From Dryas octopetala (lineage: Eukaryota > Streptophyta > Magnoliopsida > Rosales > Rosaceae), in the NCBI GenBank assembly GCA_963921425.1, contig OY992833.1:17773738-17837737 (forward strand): DNA of 64,000 nucleotides, given 5' to 3'. This document shows positions 60,459-64,000 of the stretch, piece by piece. Numbering within the stretch: the stretch's first letter is position 1; each line of letters starts with the position of its first letter. The notes under the pieces were generated by a model. That model was not told where the DNA came from, did not search any database, and worked only from the letters and a program-made list of their open reading frames with translations. The position numbers and the translations under genes are program-made.

Positions 60459-61667
60459 TTATACACAAGCCAAAGTGTCCATATACTGATAAGTATACCA
60501 TCCAACTTGTAAATCAGTCTGAGTCTGATATCCTTTGGGAGTTAAGTCACAGAGTTTCTTAAAGGTCCTATCCTTCAGATTATAAGAGACGACCTTACAA
60601 GGAATATGCACTAACAGAGATAAATCCTCTTCATTTTCCTCTCGAGCAACAGAGAGAACAACAAATCTATAAGAGTCCCAGCCACCAGGGTAACAAAAAT
60701 AGTCCTCCATTATCTCAGGAAATTCGGATATTATCGGGTGAAGATCAACATGGTACTTTAGAGACCAGCCAGAGTAGTCCATCCCCATCTCCAGCACAAC
60801 AAATTCAGTAACATCAGGACGATAATTTTCAATACGATACAAACGGCCATGGGACTTGCCAAAATATCTACCCTCCCCGTTCTTGTAACTTGGGGAGGGT
60901 AGATAATTTTCAACACGATACAAACGGCCATGGGACACCACCACTCCAAAATGCTCTTCATCTATGTCATAATGTAAAAGCGTACCTGACGAGTTAATCC
61001 AATGAATTGCGCCATTGCAGTATACCCCGTCAATGTAGATGATACCAAATGAATCAAGGAAAGTAGATTTGCCCAACCTCCAACTTCGAGTCTCAGACGA
61101 ATATACCTCAACCTCAACTTGTAATCGCGGACGGCCGATAAGATGATCAGTGTTCCGAACGCAGATAACCTCGTAATAAAGGGATTTGGAAGGGTCAAAA
61201 GCCAAAGTAACACTCCAAATGTATGTGGATGTAATAGTATCTGGAAGCGTCAAGAATTTGTTGGTAGTGGGATTGACAACATAATATTTGCGGGTTGCGT
61301 TTGTTTCACTGCAGGAACCGCACAGAAGCAAGCCATTGCAGGAGTCCAGGATTTGTATGCCTTCAGGGTCTTGGATAAAATTGAGTGGTTCTGGGGGACA
61401 CCCACATGGGTTTTCATTGTTGGGAAGAGATATGCAGCAGAAATCAGGAATTGACATCTCGGAGAAGAAGCCGGAGATCTTAGGGTTTGGGTTTTGGAGG
61501 AGGGTGTGGCGGTCACAGAATTTGGGGTTGGTGATAAGAGAGAGCCAATGCTTGGAGATGCATTTGAAGCGGAGCAAATACCGAACCGGCAAGCACAGGA
61601 GGATTTGTGTAAGGAGGTCTTCGTTGTTGGCTACAGCTTCTGCTGAATTGGGACAGAGACTCTGCAT
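60459..61667 (-). CDS. F-box protein, At5g07610-like (block B)
   Basis: Second intact, intronless SCF adaptor gene, 402 residues, highly similar to the block A gene from MQSLCPNSAEAVANNEDLL to the shared C-terminus DTLACV. F-box at about 17-57, then the F-box-associated domain (IQILDSCNGLLLCGS, YYVVNPTTNKFLTLP, TLAFDPSKSLYYEVICVRN, VEVYSSETRSWRL, GVYCNGAIHWI). Relative to the block A gene it lacks a few residues around the SFGISFSDVDF segment and has SHGRLYRVENY twice (the second as SHGRLYRIENY), separated by LPSPSYKNGEGRYFGK. The frame is intact, so the gene may be functional. The substrate is unknown. Confidence 0.88.
   Translation of the reverse strand: MQSLCPNSAEAVANNEDLLTQILLCLPVRYLLRFKCISKHWLSLITNPKFCDRHTLLQNPNPKISGFFSEMSIPDFCCISLPNNENPCGCPPEPLNFIQDPEGIQILDSCNGLLLCGSCSETNATRKYYVVNPTTNKFLTLPDTITSTYIWSVTLAFDPSKSLYYEVICVRNTDHLIGRPRLQVEVEVYSSETRSWRLGKSTFLDSFGIIYIDGVYCNGAIHWINSSGTLLHYDIDEEHFGVVVSHGRLYRVENYLPSPSYKNGEGRYFGKSHGRLYRIENYRPDVTEFVVLEMGMDYSGWSLKYHVDLHPIISEFPEIMEDYFCYPGGWDSYRFVVLSVAREENEEDLSLLVHIPCKVVSYNLKDRTFKKLCDLTPKGYQTQTDLQVGWYTYQYMDTLACV
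60821..60936 (-). repeat. 81-bp internal duplication with 13-bp inverted repeat
   Basis: The segment encoding SHGRLYRxENY occurs at 60821-60855 and 60902-60936, 81 bp (27 codons) apart. Between the copies, ATCTACCCTCCCC (60866-60878) and GGGGAGGGTAGAT (60892-60904) are perfect inverted repeats around a 13-bp spacer. Confidence 0.9.
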
Positions 61668-61850
61668 TTTGCCTTGGGGTTTTGTTTCAATGGGAGACCG
61701 AAGAAGAGGGTGTCAGACTCATACATATAGCAAGGAAAGAGATCCGACCCACTGCTTTGTCCTTGTTAACAATAAGCCCCTGTTATTGCTCCATAAGGTA
61801 AAGTCACTTTCCATTCAAAGAAAGAATTACTCAGTGCACCCCTGCCCGAA

Positions 61851-62560
61851 AAACAAAGTGCACCCTTTTTCATTGAAAATAAAAAATAAAAATCAGTGCA
61901 CCCAATAGCCTGGTGGAATTATGGACCCCTAACTTGTTCTTTGAGCATCAACACCCAAAATATTTTGTCCTAAACTCTTAGTATGCTCTATAATAAAAGA
62001 CTACTAAAATTATCAAAGACAAAAGTTCGAAGACCGTTTGGTTGACATTGATTCAGTTTTGGCCTAAAATCACAAATCAAACCAATCTAGTCGGTTTGAG
62101 TTTTATCCAAACCAAAACTGATCAAATGATTCAAATCATATGCTTAATTGAGCCAAATCATTCATTTAGTAGATAATTTGAACCTTATGGGATAAATGAT
62201 AGAGAAACAAAGAATGAGATAATAGAGAGATGAAAATAAAGAAAAGAAGATTTGTTGGAAATACACTAGTAGGAACGCAATATTATAAAATAAAAAAATA
62301 AGATATAAATTTAAACAAAGAAAGAAATAAAAATGGCTTGCCAAATGTTGGTTACCGTAGTTTGTTATTCTTAAATTGATTTCGCCCTCTCGGGTTCTTG
62401 AATCGGTGCAGCAGGATGATGGTATATCACTCTAAGATAATCTAGTCCAATTTAACTTGAGGAGCTCAATTTACAAATATAAGTGGAGGTGATAGGTATT
62501 GATAATTTGATATAAGGGTGTATCTGGGAATGAGAATTCAAACTTTTTTCAATAGATATT
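61851..62560. other. Intergenic, no gene seen
   Basis: Contains a repeated GTGCACCC motif next to the block B edge and AT-rich sequence. No gene or element boundary was identified. Confidence 0.45.
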
Positions 62561-62568
62561 TCCACCCA

Positions 62569-62775
62569 CGTGTTTTATTTTCACTCCCATATTTTAATGA
62601 AAATAAAATTAATAAATTTATCCTTTTGTAAAATAACATCTAAGAACTTGATTAAACAAAATTTACTTTACCCGGCCATCTACTCTCTATTCACTCACCT
62701 CATTATAACGACCTAAACTCTATAAATCCTATAATTTTCTTCTCTCTTTTTCTCATATCATTAATTTTTTTATTA
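62569..62775. mobile_element. Partial copy of the 50.36-kb element
   Basis: TTTTATTTTCACTCCCATATTTTAAT, CCTTTTGTAAAATAAC, TCTAAGAACTTGA and TTTTTCTCATATCATTAAT follow 50388-50590 in order. Terminal inverted repeats are not preserved here. Confidence 0.6.
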
Positions 62776-62904
62776 TACTATTTTTAGATGATAGACAATC
62801 AAATTAATGAACATTGAAAAGAACTCTTCTAATGCAAAAGGAAGCAAAAAAAATTCAAATTGTATGATGTTTTCAATTTTTATTTTTGGGAAAAATTTTC
62901 AAAC

Positions 62905-63288
62905 AGGACACCTAGTTTGGGGTCAATCTTAGTTTAGGACACCAGTTTGGGTTTGTGCTAGTTTAGGACACATATTTAGGATTTGTATTAATGTGGGACA
63001 ATCCGTCACTTCCGTCAAGAATTCCGTTAAAAATAGACATGTGCCATGCACATGACCTATTTTTAAGGGACAAAATGGACAATTCACCATAATATATTAA
63101 AATAATTAAAAATAAACAAGATTAAAACTAAAAATATATTAAAAAAGTTTAAAACTATAAACACAAAAAATACAGAAAAAAAAAAAGGATTGAAGAGGGA
63201 GATGCAGATCTCACCCCCCCCCCCCCCCGTTTTCACTCAGCCCCAACCACCTCCGGCGGTGGCTTTACTGCCGGCGACGACCCACCCT

Positions 63289-63327
<39 letters not shown>

Positions 63328-63581
63328 CTCACTTCTCTCTCTCTCGGGCAGCACTCCCTGCACACACCCAGCTCCACCCAAGTCCAGCCCCTCCGGCCAC
63401 TTTCCCCGACAACCCAAGATCATCGGCGAGCTGTTCTCGCCGGCGCCAACCCCCCCAGACCAGTCCCCTTTGCCAGCCCGCCGCTCTCTCTCTCCTCTGT
63501 TCTCTCTCTCCTTCGCGCCCCCTGCAAGCGCACATGGCCCAGCCACCTGACGCCGACCACCTTCCCGGCCGTCTCCTCACT

Positions 63582-63647
<66 letters not shown>

Positions 63648-64000
63648 TCCCTCTGTTCCATCTGCGCACCCCTTCTCCACCCAGCCCCAACTCGTGTTTG
63701 ATTGTTTCTCAATCTCATTAATCAGATCTGTAATTTTAGATCAAGTAATTTGGGTTTTGTCTAAAGGCGTATGCTTTGATTCAGATCTGTAATAATATGA
63801 AGATGGTGAACTATTTAGTTTAAATTGATGGAAAGGGTTTTGGTAGATCTGAAATTGGGATGTATATGTGTATTGGGTTTTTGCAGACAACATCGAGGCG
63901 GACCTCTAGCGGCGATGTGCAGAGAAATAGAGAGAGAAAAAGGAGGGTGCGATCTGCAGAGAAAAAGAGACAAAGAGAGGAATAGAGAAATGGTGGGAGA
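62905..64000 (+). mobile_element. Element fragment with CT-leader cargo, runs off window
   Basis: A left boundary zone with ACACCTAGTTTGGG-like repeats (GTTTAGGACAC three times, 62913-62975) and CCGTCACTTCCGTCAA is followed by AT-rich DNA, a C-run (63215-63229), then a GC-rich, CT-rich plus-strand stretch with (CT)n at about 63293-63322 and 63583-63641. After 63700 come AT-richer, intron-like sequence and a TTTTTGCAG acceptor-like site near 63888. The 200-codon frame (63190-63792) is Ser/Leu/Pro-rich, matches no family, and probably reflects leader composition. The right end is outside the window. Confidence 0.45.

Larger units (their letters stand above)
59753..61850. repeat. Duplicated F-box block B
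   Basis: Collinear with 52982-55285 from the GA run to the TCAGTGCACCC edge. It lacks about 40 bp present in block A within the plus-strand remnant and has an 81-bp internal duplication in the F-box gene. Confidence 0.85.

Noticed and set aside
63190..63792. 200-codon Ser/Leu/Pro-rich frame near the window end
   Set aside because: CT-microsatellite composition explains it; likely a leader or captured 5' region, and the context is cut by the window edge.
1..64000. CRISPR arrays, operons, ribosome-binding sites or other prokaryotic features
   Set aside because: The gene structure is plant nuclear; the regular repeats found are element-internal or microsatellites.

Overview
The window reads as nuclear DNA of a dicot plant, probably one with a repeat-rich genome. 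Genes are sparse and split by AT-rich introns with GT/AG borders. The recognisable proteins are plant families: galacturonokinase, an HKT sodium transporter, a 12-cysteine secretory phospholipase A2, and At5g07610-type F-box proteins. The space between them is packed with short inverted-repeat elements and GA/CT microsatellites. I cannot name the species.

Layout. 1-3.2 kb: repeat-derived DNA, including an 821-bp inverted-repeat element. 3.2-16.4 kb (+): a 14-exon galacturonokinase gene that I assembled exon by exon to an uninterrupted 429-residue protein. 16.4-26.7 kb: no gene; a 2.1-kb element (18434-20525), a Harbinger-like element (20562-21167), and several hairpin elements, one nested in another. 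26.7-31.5 kb (+): a three-exon class I HKT transporter with a 2.8-kb first intron that itself holds an element. 31.5-42.4 kb: mobile DNA, including a CACTA-type end, a TTTCG-rich element, a 1.1-kb hairpin and a nested pair at 39.3-41.1 kb, plus one orphan first-exon-like ORF. 42.5-44.2 kb (+): a four-exon secreted phospholipase A2. 45.2-61.7 kb (-): an F-box cluster with two intact intronless genes, two pseudogenes, two F-box remnants on the plus strand and two flank relics. The intact genes lie in two copies of a roughly 2.2-kb block. 61.9-64 kb: element fragments, the last running off the window.

The genes do not form a pathway. The galacturonokinase recycles galacturonate from pectin in the cytosol. 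HKT moves sodium across the plasma membrane. The phospholipase acts on lipids in the secretory or extracellular space. The F-box proteins would serve as SCF ubiquitin-ligase adaptors.

The strongest unexplained signal is in the mobile DNA. About fourteen elements of different size and sequence each sit between direct repeats of about 9 bp (seven perfect and the rest with one mismatch or a slightly different length), as expected for Mutator-like transposition. Two of them (18434-20525 and 56663-58873) share ends starting TAGTGCC and appear to be one non-autonomous family. Several elements carry GC-rich cargo with a CT-rich leader and, in some, splice-site-like edges, which looks like captured 5' gene ends. 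No transposase gene is visible, so all would depend on a partner elsewhere.
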